Positions 50,132 through 58,101 of a DNA stretch of 64,000 nucleotides are shown in pieces. Every line of letters starts with the position of its first letter. The first letter of the stretch is position 1. This stretch comes from Lacisediminihabitans sp046156175 (GTDB lineage: Bacteria > Actinomycetota > Actinomycetes > Actinomycetales > Microbacteriaceae). The stretch is taken from contig NZ_JAYLVL010000002.1 in assembly GCF_046156175.1 (NCBI RefSeq), positions 496,001 to 560,000 on the forward strand. The letters run 5' to 3'. Below the pieces are notes generated by a model that worked only from the letters and a program-made list of their open reading frames with translations, ran no database searches and was not told the origin of the DNA. The position numbers and the translations under genes are program-made.

Positions 50132-51094
50132 ATTACCACCGTCACGTCTCCCCCCGCCACTCCCCCCGGCGAGCATGCCGCAGGGGTGGCCAACCGCATC
50201 CAGTCGCGGCGGCCGGAGATGTCGGGCGCCATGGCGAAGATCGCGGACTACCTGCTCGAGTACCCCCAGGCGCCGCTCAAGCTCTCGATCGGCCAGCTCG
50301 CCGCCCAGGCCGGGGCCTCCGCGGCCACCGTCACTCGATTCTGTCGACTGATCGGATATGCCGGTTACGTGCCGTTCCGGGTGAGCATCGCCACCGATTT
50401 CGGGCGCAGCACGGCGCGCGACTCCTGGAAGACCGACATCGGCCGGGCCTTCGGCCCGCAGGATTCCGCCGCGGATGTGCTCAGCACCCTGATCAACGCC
50501 CACTCCCGCACGCTGCGTGAAACCGCCGCCGCGATCGACCTGCCCCTGATGAAAAAGATTGCCAAACGCATCGCCACGAGCAGTCACGTCGACATCTACG
50601 GGGTCGGGGGGAGCGCGTTCCTCGCCGAGGAGATGCAGGCACGGCTCTACCGCATCGGCGTGAATACCCACGTGTGGTCGGAGGTGCACGCGGGCCTCAC
50701 GAGCGCCGCCATCCAGAATGCCGGATCGGTGGCCATCGGAATCTCCAACTCCGGGCGCACGGAGGAGACGATCCAGATGCTGCGGGAAGCCGGTCGGGCC
50801 GGGGCGCTCACCGTGGCGATCAGCAACAATCCGACCTCTCCCCTCGCGGAGAACGCCAATCTCACGATCGTCACCTCGGTCTACGAGCAGTTCCTCCAGC
50901 CCGACGACCTCTCGGCGAAGCACGGCCAGCTGCTCGTGCTCGACCTGCTGTACCTGCTCACCGCGCAGGAGAACTTCTCCCGCTCCACCAACAACCTCGC
51001 TGCTTCCGCCCTCGCGGTAGCGACGCACCGCCGCCCCCGCCGTGCCCCGATCTCCCCGCGCCCCGCGCGCGAGACCCCGCCATCGATCGACTGA
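50132..51094 (+). CDS. RpiR-family regulator, probable ATT start
   Basis: The protein has an RpiR HTH domain (VANRIQSRRPEMSGAMAKIA; LSIGQLAAQAGASAATVTRF) and a SIS sugar-phosphate-binding domain (VDIYGVGGSAFLAEEMQARL; AIGISNSGRTEETIQMLREA). There is no ATG, GTG or TTG in frame near the strong ribosome site AAGAAGGAG (50117-50125); the in-frame ATT at 50132 is six bases after it. The alternative is GTG at 50186, exactly at the HTH start but with a poor ribosome site. It probably controls the divergent kinase operon and the genes that follow, sensing a phosphorylated amino sugar. Confidence 0.82.
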   Translation: MTTVTSPPATPPGEHAAGVANRIQSRRPEMSGAMAKIADYLLEYPQAPLKLSIGQLAAQAGASAATVTRFCRLIGYAGYVPFRVSIATDFGRSTARDSWKTDIGRAFGPQDSAADVLSTLINAHSRTLRETAAAIDLPLMKKIAKRIATSSHVDIYGVGGSAFLAEEMQARLYRIGVNTHVWSEVHAGLTSAAIQNAGSVAIGISNSGRTEETIQMLREAGRAGALTVAISNNPTSPLAENANLTIVTSVYEQFLQPDDLSAKHGQLLVLDLLYLLTAQENFSRSTNNLAASALAVATHRRPRRAPISPRPARETPPSID

Positions 51095-51108
51095 AAACAG
51101 GAGTCACC

Positions 51109-51876
51109 GTGCCAGAAACCGTCACCCAGTCCGACCTGGACAGCGCCTTCACCCGCGAGGTCCAGTCTCGAATCGAGGCCCTCGCGGCGAGCGCCCGGGC
51201 CGGCGCCTTCGACGACGCCATCACCCTGTTCGTCGAGGCGATCGGGCGCGGTGGAGTGATCCAGGCCTTCGGTACGGGCCATTCGGAGGCCTTCGCCATG
51301 GAGATCGCCGGTCGTGCCGGTGGCCTCATCCCCACCAAGAAGATCGCCCTCCGCGACGTGGTGCTGCGTGGCAGCCTGGACATCAGCGCCCTCGGCGGCT
51401 CTTCCCTCGAACGCAATCCCGACATCGCCGCGGAGCTGTTCGCGATCGCGGGCGCCGGCCCCAACGACGTCTTCGTGATCGCCTCCAACTCCGGTGTCAA
51501 CGGCTCGATCGTCGGCCTCGCCCTCGAGGCGAAACAGCACGGTCATCCGGTGATCGCGGTGACCAGCCTCGACCACACCATGCGGGTCGAGCCGAAGCAC
51601 GCCAGCGGCAAGCGACTCCGCGATGTGGCGGATGTCGTGCTCGACAACCTCGCTCCCTTCGGTGACGCGACGATCGAGCTCTCCGGGGGAATCCCGGTCG
51701 GCGCGGTCTCCTCCATCACCGCGGCCTACATCGCCCAGATCCTCACCATCGGCACGGCCCAGCGCATCGCCGCGCAGGGTTCGACGCCTCCCCTCTACAT
51801 CTCGGCGAACATCCCGGGCGGAGACGAGCACAACAAAGCCCTCGAACTGCAGTACAACATCACCCGCAACGCCTGA
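51109..51876 (+). CDS. SIS-domain protein of amino-sugar locus
   Basis: The 255-residue protein is a SIS (sugar isomerase) domain with GVIQAFGTGHSEAFAMEIAG, an IASNSGVNGSIVGLALEAKQ phosphosugar loop and HPVIAVTSLDHT. It may isomerise, deaminate or bind a phosphorylated amino sugar. The start is GTG after AGGAG. It lies 14 bases after the RpiR gene and 50 bases before ngcE, in one likely transcript. It is not a NagB or MurQ by clear signature. Confidence 0.88.
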   Translation: MPETVTQSDLDSAFTREVQSRIEALAASARAGAFDDAITLFVEAIGRGGVIQAFGTGHSEAFAMEIAGRAGGLIPTKKIALRDVVLRGSLDISALGGSSLERNPDIAAELFAIAGAGPNDVFVIASNSGVNGSIVGLALEAKQHGHPVIAVTSLDHTMRVEPKHASGKRLRDVADVVLDNLAPFGDATIELSGGIPVGAVSSITAAYIAQILTIGTAQRIAAQGSTPPLYISANIPGGDEHNKALELQYNITRNA

Positions 51877-51926
51877 TTCGCAGCATCCGGAATCCCCGTC
51901 ACCCCAAGAATGAAAGGCAGTACACC

Positions 51927-53363
51927 ATGAGCAACACCTCTTTGACGAACGCAGCAGTGACGAAGGCAGCAGAGCCCTTCCAGCGCCGCCAGTTCCTGCG
52001 CGGCGCCCTCGCTGTCGGCATCTTCATTCCCGCCACCGGGATGCTCGCATCCTGCGTGGGCGGCGGGGGCACCACCGCGGCACCGGGCGGCACCGTGTCG
52101 GCCAAGAACCCCTTCGGCATGGCGGACAAGTCCACGGTCGACGCGGTCATCTTCAAGGGCGGCTACGGCATCGACTACGCCGACTATGCCGGCAAGGTCG
52201 TGGAGAAGGCTCAGGCCGGATCCACGGTCAAGGTCACGGCCGCAACCAACATCGCGCAGACCCTTCAGCCGCGCTTCGTCGGCGGAAACCCGCCCGACGT
52301 GATCGACAACAGCGGCGCGAACCTCATCGGCATCAACACCATCCGTGCCCAGCTCGAAGACCTCACCTCGGTGATCGAGGCGAAGAACCTCGAGGGCAAG
52401 GTCATCAAAGACACCCTCTACGCCGGAGTGATCGAGCCGGGCACCTTCGACGGCAAGTTCGTTCAGCTCAACTACGTGCTCACCGTCTACGCGATGTGGT
52501 ACTCGGCCGCGCTGTTCGAGACGAACGGCTGGACGGTCCCCACCACCTACGAGGAGGCTCTCGCCCTCGGCGCGAAGGCGAAGGCACAGGGCAAGTACCT
52601 GTTCGGCTGGGGCAAGGAGGCTGCCACCTACTACCAGACGATGGCCATCGCCTCCGCGATCAAGGAGGGGGGCGACGACGTGCGCCTCGCCCTGGAGAAC
52701 CTGAAGGACGGATGCTGGTCGCTCCAGCCCATCCAGGACGTGTTCACCGGCCTCAAGAAGATCATCGATGCCGGCTACATGCAGCCCGGTGGTGCTGGCA
52801 CGCAGTTCACCGCGGCTCAGGCCCAGTGGAGCAACGAGGAGAAGTTCCTGCTCTACCCCTCGGGAGGCTGGATCGAGAACGAGATGAAGACGCAGACCAA
52901 GGCGGGCTTCAAGATGACCGGTGCTCCGGAGCTCACGGTGACGACGTCATCCAAGTTCCCGCAGAAGTCGCTGCACTCCACAGCCGGTGAGGGCTACATC
53001 GTGCCGTCCCAGGGCAAGAACGTGGCCGGCGGCAAGGAGTTCCTGCGCGCGATGCTCTCGAACGACGCGGCGGTCAACTTCGCCAAGACGACCTTCTCGT
53101 CGACCATCGTGAAGGGCACCATCCCGGCGGATGGCTTCGGCTCGACGGCACTCGTGTCGCAGGTGAAACTGCTCGACGGCGCCGGCAGCGACGTCTTCTC
53201 GTGGAACTTCGTCGACCTCTACGGGCTCAACACCGACCAGCTCGTTGTGTGGAACACCTTCCTGCAGGGTGACTCCTCGGTCGCCCAGCTCACGTCGAGC
53301 CTGCAGTCCATCACCGACAAGGTGCGCAACGACAGCTCGGTGAAGAAGGTCACGGTCAAATGA
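51927..53363 (+). CDS. ngcE: NgcE-like GlcNAc/chitobiose-binding lipoprotein
   Basis: The 478-residue protein has a twin-arginine export signal (R20-R21 in FQRRQFLRG) and a lipobox ending at C43 (GMLASC), so it is probably exported folded and lipidated. The body matches NgcE (KNPFGMADKSTVDAVIFKGG; QPRFVGGNPPDVIDNSGAN; QLNYVLTVYAMWYS; YPSGGWIENEMKTQT). NgcE binds N-acetylglucosamine and chitobiose in streptomycetes. It is followed directly by two permease genes. Confidence 0.92.
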   Translation: MSNTSLTNAAVTKAAEPFQRRQFLRGALAVGIFIPATGMLASCVGGGGTTAAPGGTVSAKNPFGMADKSTVDAVIFKGGYGIDYADYAGKVVEKAQAGSTVKVTAATNIAQTLQPRFVGGNPPDVIDNSGANLIGINTIRAQLEDLTSVIEAKNLEGKVIKDTLYAGVIEPGTFDGKFVQLNYVLTVYAMWYSAALFETNGWTVPTTYEEALALGAKAKAQGKYLFGWGKEAATYYQTMAIASAIKEGGDDVRLALENLKDGCWSLQPIQDVFTGLKKIIDAGYMQPGGAGTQFTAAQAQWSNEEKFLLYPSGGWIENEMKTQTKAGFKMTGAPELTVTTSSKFPQKSLHSTAGEGYIVPSQGKNVAGGKEFLRAMLSNDAAVNFAKTTFSSTIVKGTIPADGFGSTALVSQVKLLDGAGSDVFSWNFVDLYGLNTDQLVVWNTFLQGDSSVAQLTSSLQSITDKVRNDSSVKKVTVK

Positions 53364-54358
53364 CCGCTGTCGTTCCTCCCACTTCGGCGCCGGGCGGCGG
53401 AGTCTCTGTCGCCCGGCGCTGGAGCCGGCGTGATCTCACTTTCGACAAGATCAGCTTCATGATCGTGTTCCTGGTCGTGCCCGTTCTCGGGTACGTATTG
53501 TTCGTGGTGTGGCCGTTCATCCAGGCCTTCTACTACTCGCTCACGGACTGGTCTGGATTCACGCCCGGGATGAACTTCATCGGCCTGGTGAACTACGGCA
53601 AGCTCTTCTCCGACGACATCTTCATGAAGGCGGTGGGCAACAGCCTCATCCTGGTGATCTTCCTGCCGATCATCACCGTGGTGCTCAGCCTGGTGCTCGC
53701 CTCCCTCGTCACCGTCGGCGGGCCGAGCCAGGGCCCCGTGCGCGGTCTGCGCAACTCGAGCGTGTACCGGGTAGTCTCCTTCTTCCCCTACGTGATCCCG
53801 GCGATCGTCATCGGCATCATCTGGAATCAGGTCTACGACCCCAGCCACGGCATCCTCAACGGACTGCTCACCGGGCTGGGGCTCGACCAGTTCCAGTCGT
53901 TCGCCTGGCTGGGTGAGCAGCGGACCGCCATGATCGCGACGATGTTCGTCATCGTGTGGGGGCTCGTCGGTTTCTACATGGTGCTGTTCGTCGCAGCGAT
54001 CAAGGGCATTCCCGCCGAGATCTTCGAGGCGGCGCGCATCGACGGGGCGGGCCGTTTCCGCACCGCGGTGACGATCACCATTCCGCTGATTCGTGACAAC
54101 ATCCAGACCGCCTACATCTACATGGGCATCCTGGCGCTGGATGCCTTCGTCTATATGGCCGCGCTGAACCCCGGCGGCGGTCCGAACAACTCCACCCTCG
54201 TCATGTCGCAGCAGCTCTTCACCACGGCATTCACCAAGGGCCAATTCGGCCTGGCGTGCGCCATGGGAGTCGTTCTTGCGCTGGTGACCCTGGCCTTCGC
54301 CGGCATCGTCTTCCTGGTCAACCGACTCACCGGCGGCACGAATGAGGTAGCAGAATGA
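53360..54358 (+). CDS. ngcF: NgcF-like sugar ABC transporter permease
   Basis: The 332-residue protein has about six membrane helices, starting with FMIVFLVVPVLGYVLFVVWP, and the permease EAA loop (IFEAARIDGAGRFRTAVTIT). It overlaps ngcE and ngcG by ATGA. The first helix follows a short cytosolic N-terminus (VARRWSRRDLTFD). It forms the channel with NgcG; no ATPase gene is in the window, so a shared MsiK-type ATPase is likely. Confidence 0.92.
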   Translation: MTAVVPPTSAPGGGVSVARRWSRRDLTFDKISFMIVFLVVPVLGYVLFVVWPFIQAFYYSLTDWSGFTPGMNFIGLVNYGKLFSDDIFMKAVGNSLILVIFLPIITVVLSLVLASLVTVGGPSQGPVRGLRNSSVYRVVSFFPYVIPAIVIGIIWNQVYDPSHGILNGLLTGLGLDQFQSFAWLGEQRTAMIATMFVIVWGLVGFYMVLFVAAIKGIPAEIFEAARIDGAGRFRTAVTITIPLIRDNIQTAYIYMGILALDAFVYMAALNPGGGPNNSTLVMSQQLFTTAFTKGQFGLACAMGVVLALVTLAFAGIVFLVNRLTGGTNEVAE

Positions 54359-55242
54359 CCACGATCAAAGCGGATGCCGCCGTCCGCACCTTCACCCGCA
54401 AATCCGCCACGACCACCGGTGATCGCGTGGTCGGCGGTATCTCCCATACGATCCTCACGATCTGGTGCATCATCGTGGTGCTGCCGCTGCTCTGGACGGT
54501 CATGTCGTCGTTCAAGACCAGTTCGGAGATCTTCTCCTCACCGTTCTCGCTGCCGGCGAAGTGGAACTTCGACAACTATGTCGGCGCCTGGACGACGGCC
54601 GGCATCGGCAGCTTCCTGCTCAACACGGTGATCGTGGTGTTCGGCGCCCTCGCGGTGACCATGCTGTTCGGCGCGATGTGCGCATACGTACTCGCCCGCT
54701 TCCAGTTCCCGGGAAGCCGCGGCATCTACTACCTGATGCTCGCGGGCCTCACCTTTCCCATCTTCCTGGCGATCGTGCCGCTGTTCTTCGTGCTTCGGAG
54801 TATCGGGCTGCTCAACACGCTGCCCGGGCTCATCCTCACCTATGCGGCATTCGCCCTGCCGTTCACCGTGTTCTTCCTCTTCTCGTTCTTTAAAGCACTG
54901 CCCAATTCGATCGCAGAGGCGGCGGCACTGGATGGCGCGGGGGAGTGGCGCACGTTCTTCCAGGTGATGCTGCCGATGGCACGTCCCGGGCTCGCGACAG
55001 TCGCCATCCTCAACTTCGTCGGGCTGTGGAACCAGTTCCTCCTGCCGGTGGCGTTGAACACCGATCCGAAGAACTATGTGCTCACGCAGGGGATGGCATC
55101 CTTCGCGTCGCAGGCCGGCTACTCGGTGGACTTCGGGCAGCTCTTCGCCGGGGCGGTCATGACGATCGTGCCGGTGTTCATCGTCTACCTGATCTTCCAG
55201 CGCCAGCTGCAGGGCTCCGTGTCGCAGGGTACGAGCAAGTAG
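54355..55242 (+). CDS. ngcG: NgcG-like sugar ABC transporter permease
   Basis: The 295-residue protein has six membrane helices (ILTIWCIIVVLPLLWTVMSS first) and the EAA loop SIAEAAALDGAGEWRTFFQV with following MLPMARPGLATVAI. It is the second permease of the amino-sugar importer and the last gene of this plus-strand unit, ending 18 bases before the convergent DinB-like gene. Confidence 0.92.
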   Translation: MTTIKADAAVRTFTRKSATTTGDRVVGGISHTILTIWCIIVVLPLLWTVMSSFKTSSEIFSSPFSLPAKWNFDNYVGAWTTAGIGSFLLNTVIVVFGALAVTMLFGAMCAYVLARFQFPGSRGIYYLMLAGLTFPIFLAIVPLFFVLRSIGLLNTLPGLILTYAAFALPFTVFFLFSFFKALPNSIAEAAALDGAGEWRTFFQVMLPMARPGLATVAILNFVGLWNQFLLPVALNTDPKNYVLTQGMASFASQAGYSVDFGQLFAGAVMTIVPVFIVYLIFQRQLQGSVSQGTSK

Positions 55243-55260
55243 AGCCCGCTCCCGCGAGTG

Positions 55261-55776
55261 TCACTCGGCGGCGCGTACGTCCCAGAGGTGATGCGTGGGG
55301 TCGTGGGCGAGATACACCGCGAAGCTCGCAATGGTGAAGGTCGCCCCATCGCTGCGGCGTCCGGGGCGGCTCCACGCGGCATCCGGAATCGCGTCGAAAG
55401 CCTCGGCGAGCGCCGAACCGGCCGCGACGATCTCGCGTGCGACCGCTGCCGGTTCCTGCGCGTTGTACCGCTCGGCCAGCGCCGTCTCGTCCTGGTCCCA
55501 GTTGGGGTAGACCGGGTCCTCCTCGTCGAGCATCAGACCGAGGCGCACGCGGAAGATGCGATACACGTCCCGCACGTGAGCGGCATATTCGAGGGGCGAC
55601 CAGGTGCTGTCGTCGGGCCGCTGCGCGACATCCGCTCGCTGCAGAACCGCCGGCCAGGCTGCCGCGTTCGCGCGCACGAGTCCCGCGACATCCCGTGCCG
55701 TGATGGTGGTGGCATCGAACCCGCACTCCGGGCACGGTCGGTCGAGCACCCAGGTCCAGTTCTTGGTGTCAGGCAT
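55261..55776 (-). CDS. DinB-superfamily protein
   Basis: The 171-residue protein starts with a small Cys pair (CPECGFD) and continues with a DinB-like four-helix bundle carrying metal-ligand His residues (LEYAAHVRDVYRIFRVR; AHDPTHHLWDVRAAE at the C-terminus). DinB-like proteins include thiol-dependent transferases such as mycothiol S-transferases; the substrate is unknown. ATG 55776 is chosen because GGGAG lies ten bases upstream; starts at 55785 and 55803 are also in frame. Confidence 0.82.
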   Translation of the reverse strand: MPDTKNWTWVLDRPCPECGFDATTITARDVAGLVRANAAAWPAVLQRADVAQRPDDSTWSPLEYAAHVRDVYRIFRVRLGLMLDEEDPVYPNWDQDETALAERYNAQEPAAVAREIVAAGSALAEAFDAIPDAAWSRPGRRSDGATFTIASFAVYLAHDPTHHLWDVRAAE

Positions 55777-55829
55777 GATCGGCATGCTCCCATGGTGGCC
55801 CATGAGGGCGAACGGATACCGTAGATGTC

Positions 55830-56147
55830 GTGCCAGATTCCCCCGTTTTCCCGCCTGCCGTGGTCGCCGCCGTTCTCTCTCACATGAACTCCGACCATGC
55901 CGACGACAACCTTCTCATCGCGCGAGCCTTCGCCGACCCCGCCGCTACCGCCTGCGCGATGACCTCGCTCGACGGTGAGGCCGGCTACTGGGGCTACGCC
56001 GTCGAGGGGAGCAGCGATGAATGCGACGGGGAATTGCGGATGCCGTGGGCGGCGCCCATCACGGAGCGCGCCGAGATCCGTCGCGAGATCGTGTCGCTCT
56101 ACGAGCAGGCGCACGCCCGCCTCGGCACCACCCCTCGACCGCGCTGA
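55830..56147 (+). CDS. DUF2470-domain protein, heme-related
   Basis: The 105-residue protein matches the DUF2470/HugZ C-terminal family (AVVAAVLSHMNSDHADDNLL; AMTSLDGEAGYWGYAVEG), a small domain often next to heme or pyridoxamine-phosphate-oxidase-like heme-degrading enzymes. The conserved His-containing SDHADDN helix is present. Start is GTG at 55830. It lies upstream of a heme oxygenase gene, with two membrane protein genes between. Confidence 0.83.
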   Translation: MPDSPVFPPAVVAAVLSHMNSDHADDNLLIARAFADPAATACAMTSLDGEAGYWGYAVEGSSDECDGELRMPWAAPITERAEIRREIVSLYEQAHARLGTTPRPR

Positions 56148-56263
56148 GGCTACGCTGGGCACTCGCTGAGCACCCGGTGAATATCCGCTACCAAACCCTC
56201 GGACGCGTGGCCACGAATACCTAGTCAAGCGAGACACCCGTCGAGCTGTAGAGGAGAAACATC

Positions 56264-56674
56264 ATGTCCAAGTCACCCAACCGCCTGCTCGCGACCGTCT
56301 TCGGCGCGGTCTACCTTCTCGTAGGACTGCTCGGCTTCACGGCAACCTCCGGCGTCGGCTTCTTCGATGTCAAGGGCGGCCTGCTGCTCGGCATCTTCGA
56401 GGTCAACGTGTTCCACAACGTCGCTCACCTTCTGATCGGCGCCGCGCTTCTCATCGCCGGACTGTCCAGCATTCGCGCATCCAAGACCGTGAACACCACA
56501 GTCGGGGCCGCGTACCTGCTGCTCGGCATCGTCGGCCTGTTCATCCTCAACTCGGCCGCCAACATCCTCGCCATCAACACCGCGGACAACGTGCTCCACT
56601 TCGGTAGCGCCGTGATCCTGCTCGGTGTCGGGCTCGGCGCCGACAAGGCAGTTCGCGCCCACGCCGCCGCGTAG
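56264..56674 (+). CDS. DUF4383 membrane protein
   Basis: The 136-residue protein has four membrane helices (LLATVFGAVYLLVGLLGFTA; NVFHNVAHLLIGAALLIAGL; TTVGAAYLLLGIVGLFIL; NVLHFGSAVILLGVGLGADK) and two membrane-embedded His motifs, typical of DUF4383. Function is unknown. GAGGAG precedes the ATG by about eight bases. It is followed 36 bases later by another membrane protein gene on the same strand. Confidence 0.88.
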   Translation: MSKSPNRLLATVFGAVYLLVGLLGFTATSGVGFFDVKGGLLLGIFEVNVFHNVAHLLIGAALLIAGLSSIRASKTVNTTVGAAYLLLGIVGLFILNSAANILAINTADNVLHFGSAVILLGVGLGADKAVRAHAAA

Positions 56675-56710
56675 TCGCATCCGCTCGATCGATCGCAGGG
56701 GAGAGTTCTC

Positions 56711-57262
56711 ATGTCTGTCATCACCCGCTCGTGGCTGTCTTTCGCCGCCATCGGTGCCGGAGTAATCCACCTGGCACTCGTGATCAGCTCTCCCCTCGCG
56801 GTCGGCATCCCCCTGGCGCTGTTCGGCCTCGCCGAGCTCACCTGGGGCGTGCTCATCCTCGTGAAAGACCGACTGCTCGTTCCCCGGCTCGCACAGGCTG
56901 GCGCTCTCGCACCGGTGCTGCTCTGGAGCCTTCTCACAGTGACGGCCACCCTTCTCGCCGCTCCACAGATCGCCTCTTCGCTGCGATTCGTTCCGATGGG
57001 CATCGCCGCTCTCTTCGAGCTCTTCATCGCCGCGATTCTCAGCGTGATACTGCGCCGGCGATCGTCGGACACTCCGGCAGCGCGGGCGCCGAAGGCCCCC
57101 AGCGCGGTGCGGTACCTGGCCGCCGTGATCGTCGCGGGAGTTCTGGTCGGTGGTCTCACCACCCCGGCTCTCGCCGCGACCCAAGCCGGATCCGTGGCGA
57201 TGGAGCACGGTGGGACCATGGGCGGAATGATGGATATGAACATGCCGGGAATGGGCCACTAA
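56711..57262 (+). CDS. membrane protein with Met/His-rich tail
   Basis: The 183-residue protein has four N-terminal membrane helices, a charged loop (RRRSSDTPAARAPKAPS), a fifth helix (YLAAVIVAGVLVGGLTTPAL) and an outside tail ending GGMMDMNMPGMGH. The Met/His density suggests soft-metal, probably copper, binding. No family name is assigned. A DtxR-type box lies between it and the heme oxygenase gene. Confidence 0.72.
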   Translation: MSVITRSWLSFAAIGAGVIHLALVISSPLAVGIPLALFGLAELTWGVLILVKDRLLVPRLAQAGALAPVLLWSLLTVTATLLAAPQIASSLRFVPMGIAALFELFIAAILSVILRRRSSDTPAARAPKAPSAVRYLAAVIVAGVLVGGLTTPALAATQAGSVAMEHGGTMGGMMDMNMPGMGH

Positions 57263-57283
57263 CCACCGTTCACCCGACTAAAC

Positions 57284-57297
57284 TTAGGGTCACCTAA
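57284..57297 (+). promoter_or_regulatory. DtxR/IdeR-type iron box upstream of heme oxygenase
   Basis: TTAGG-GTCA-CCTAA forms the core of the actinobacterial iron-box palindrome (TTAGGTTAG-CTAACCTAA type), 20 bases before the heme oxygenase start codon. Iron-loaded DtxR/IdeR would repress, so the gene should be induced by iron shortage. Confidence 0.72.
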
Positions 57298-57316
57298 CCT
57301 GAGCTCAGGAGTCGCC

Positions 57317-57964
57317 GTGACCGCTGTCATCCCCTTTTCGCAGGCTCTCCGCGAGCGCACCTGGTCCGGTCACGGTGACAGTGAGGGGGCAGGCTTCATG
57401 TCCGACCTCATGACCGGCAAGGGCACCCGCGAGGATTACATCGCCCTGGTGGCCCAGCACTTCTTCATCTACGAGGCCCTCGAGGCGGCAGCGCAGCGGA
57501 TGGCGACGGATCCCGTGGCCGCGCCGTTCATCAGCCCGCAGCTCACTCGGCTTCCCGCCATCCGCCTCGATCTCGCCTTCCTGCTCGGGGACGACTGGCG
57601 GCAGCAGATCACAGCCCTGCCCACCACCCAGCGCTACGTCGATCGGCTCACCACCGTCGCGGCCACCTGGCCCGGTGGTTTCGTGGCCCACCACTACACG
57701 CGGTACCTCGGCGACCTGTCGGGTGGCCAGGTCATCCGCACTCTCATGCAGCGACAGTTCGGCTTCGAGACCAACGGGGTCGGCTTCTATCTCTTCGACC
57801 AGATCGCCAGGCCGAAGCAGTTCAAGGAGACCTACCGCGAACAACTGGATGCCGTGGACTGGAGCGCAGAGGAACGCGAGCGCGTCATCGACGAGGTGCT
57901 CATCGCCTACCGGTTCAACACCGAGCTGTTCGAGGACCTGTCGCGCGCGAAGGCAGCCGCATAG
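57317..57964 (+). CDS. heme oxygenase (HmuO/HO-1 type)
   Basis: The 215-residue enzyme has the proximal heme ligand H19 (ERTWSGHGDSEG) and distal-helix motif RYLGDLSGGQVI with the flexible GDLSGG, plus FYLFDQIARPKQFKETYREQ. It opens heme to biliverdin, CO and iron. The start is GTG after AGGAG. An iron box upstream and the DUF2470 gene nearby fit heme-iron acquisition. Confidence 0.93.
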   Translation: MTAVIPFSQALRERTWSGHGDSEGAGFMSDLMTGKGTREDYIALVAQHFFIYEALEAAAQRMATDPVAAPFISPQLTRLPAIRLDLAFLLGDDWRQQITALPTTQRYVDRLTTVAATWPGGFVAHHYTRYLGDLSGGQVIRTLMQRQFGFETNGVGFYLFDQIARPKQFKETYREQLDAVDWSAEERERVIDEVLIAYRFNTELFEDLSRAKAAA

Positions 57965-57999
57965 TGCACCGTCGCTGAAGCGGCACGGTCCGGCACCGG

Positions 58000-58017
58000 G
58001 GATACTCGCGCGTATCC
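58000..58017 (+). terminator. possible hairpin after heme oxygenase
   Basis: GGATAC (58000-58005) and GTATCC (58012-58017) form a six-base stem with loop TCGCGC, between two convergent genes; a 12-base palindrome CGTCCGCGGACG follows at 58021-58032. No T-run is seen. Confidence 0.35.
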
Positions 58018-58101
58018 GGGCGTCCGCGGACGTTGCGGGCCTGCGCGCCGGCCCCGAAAGTCCGCGATGGCCCGCTTTGCCACCGGGGCGCTCCCGGCGC
58101 G

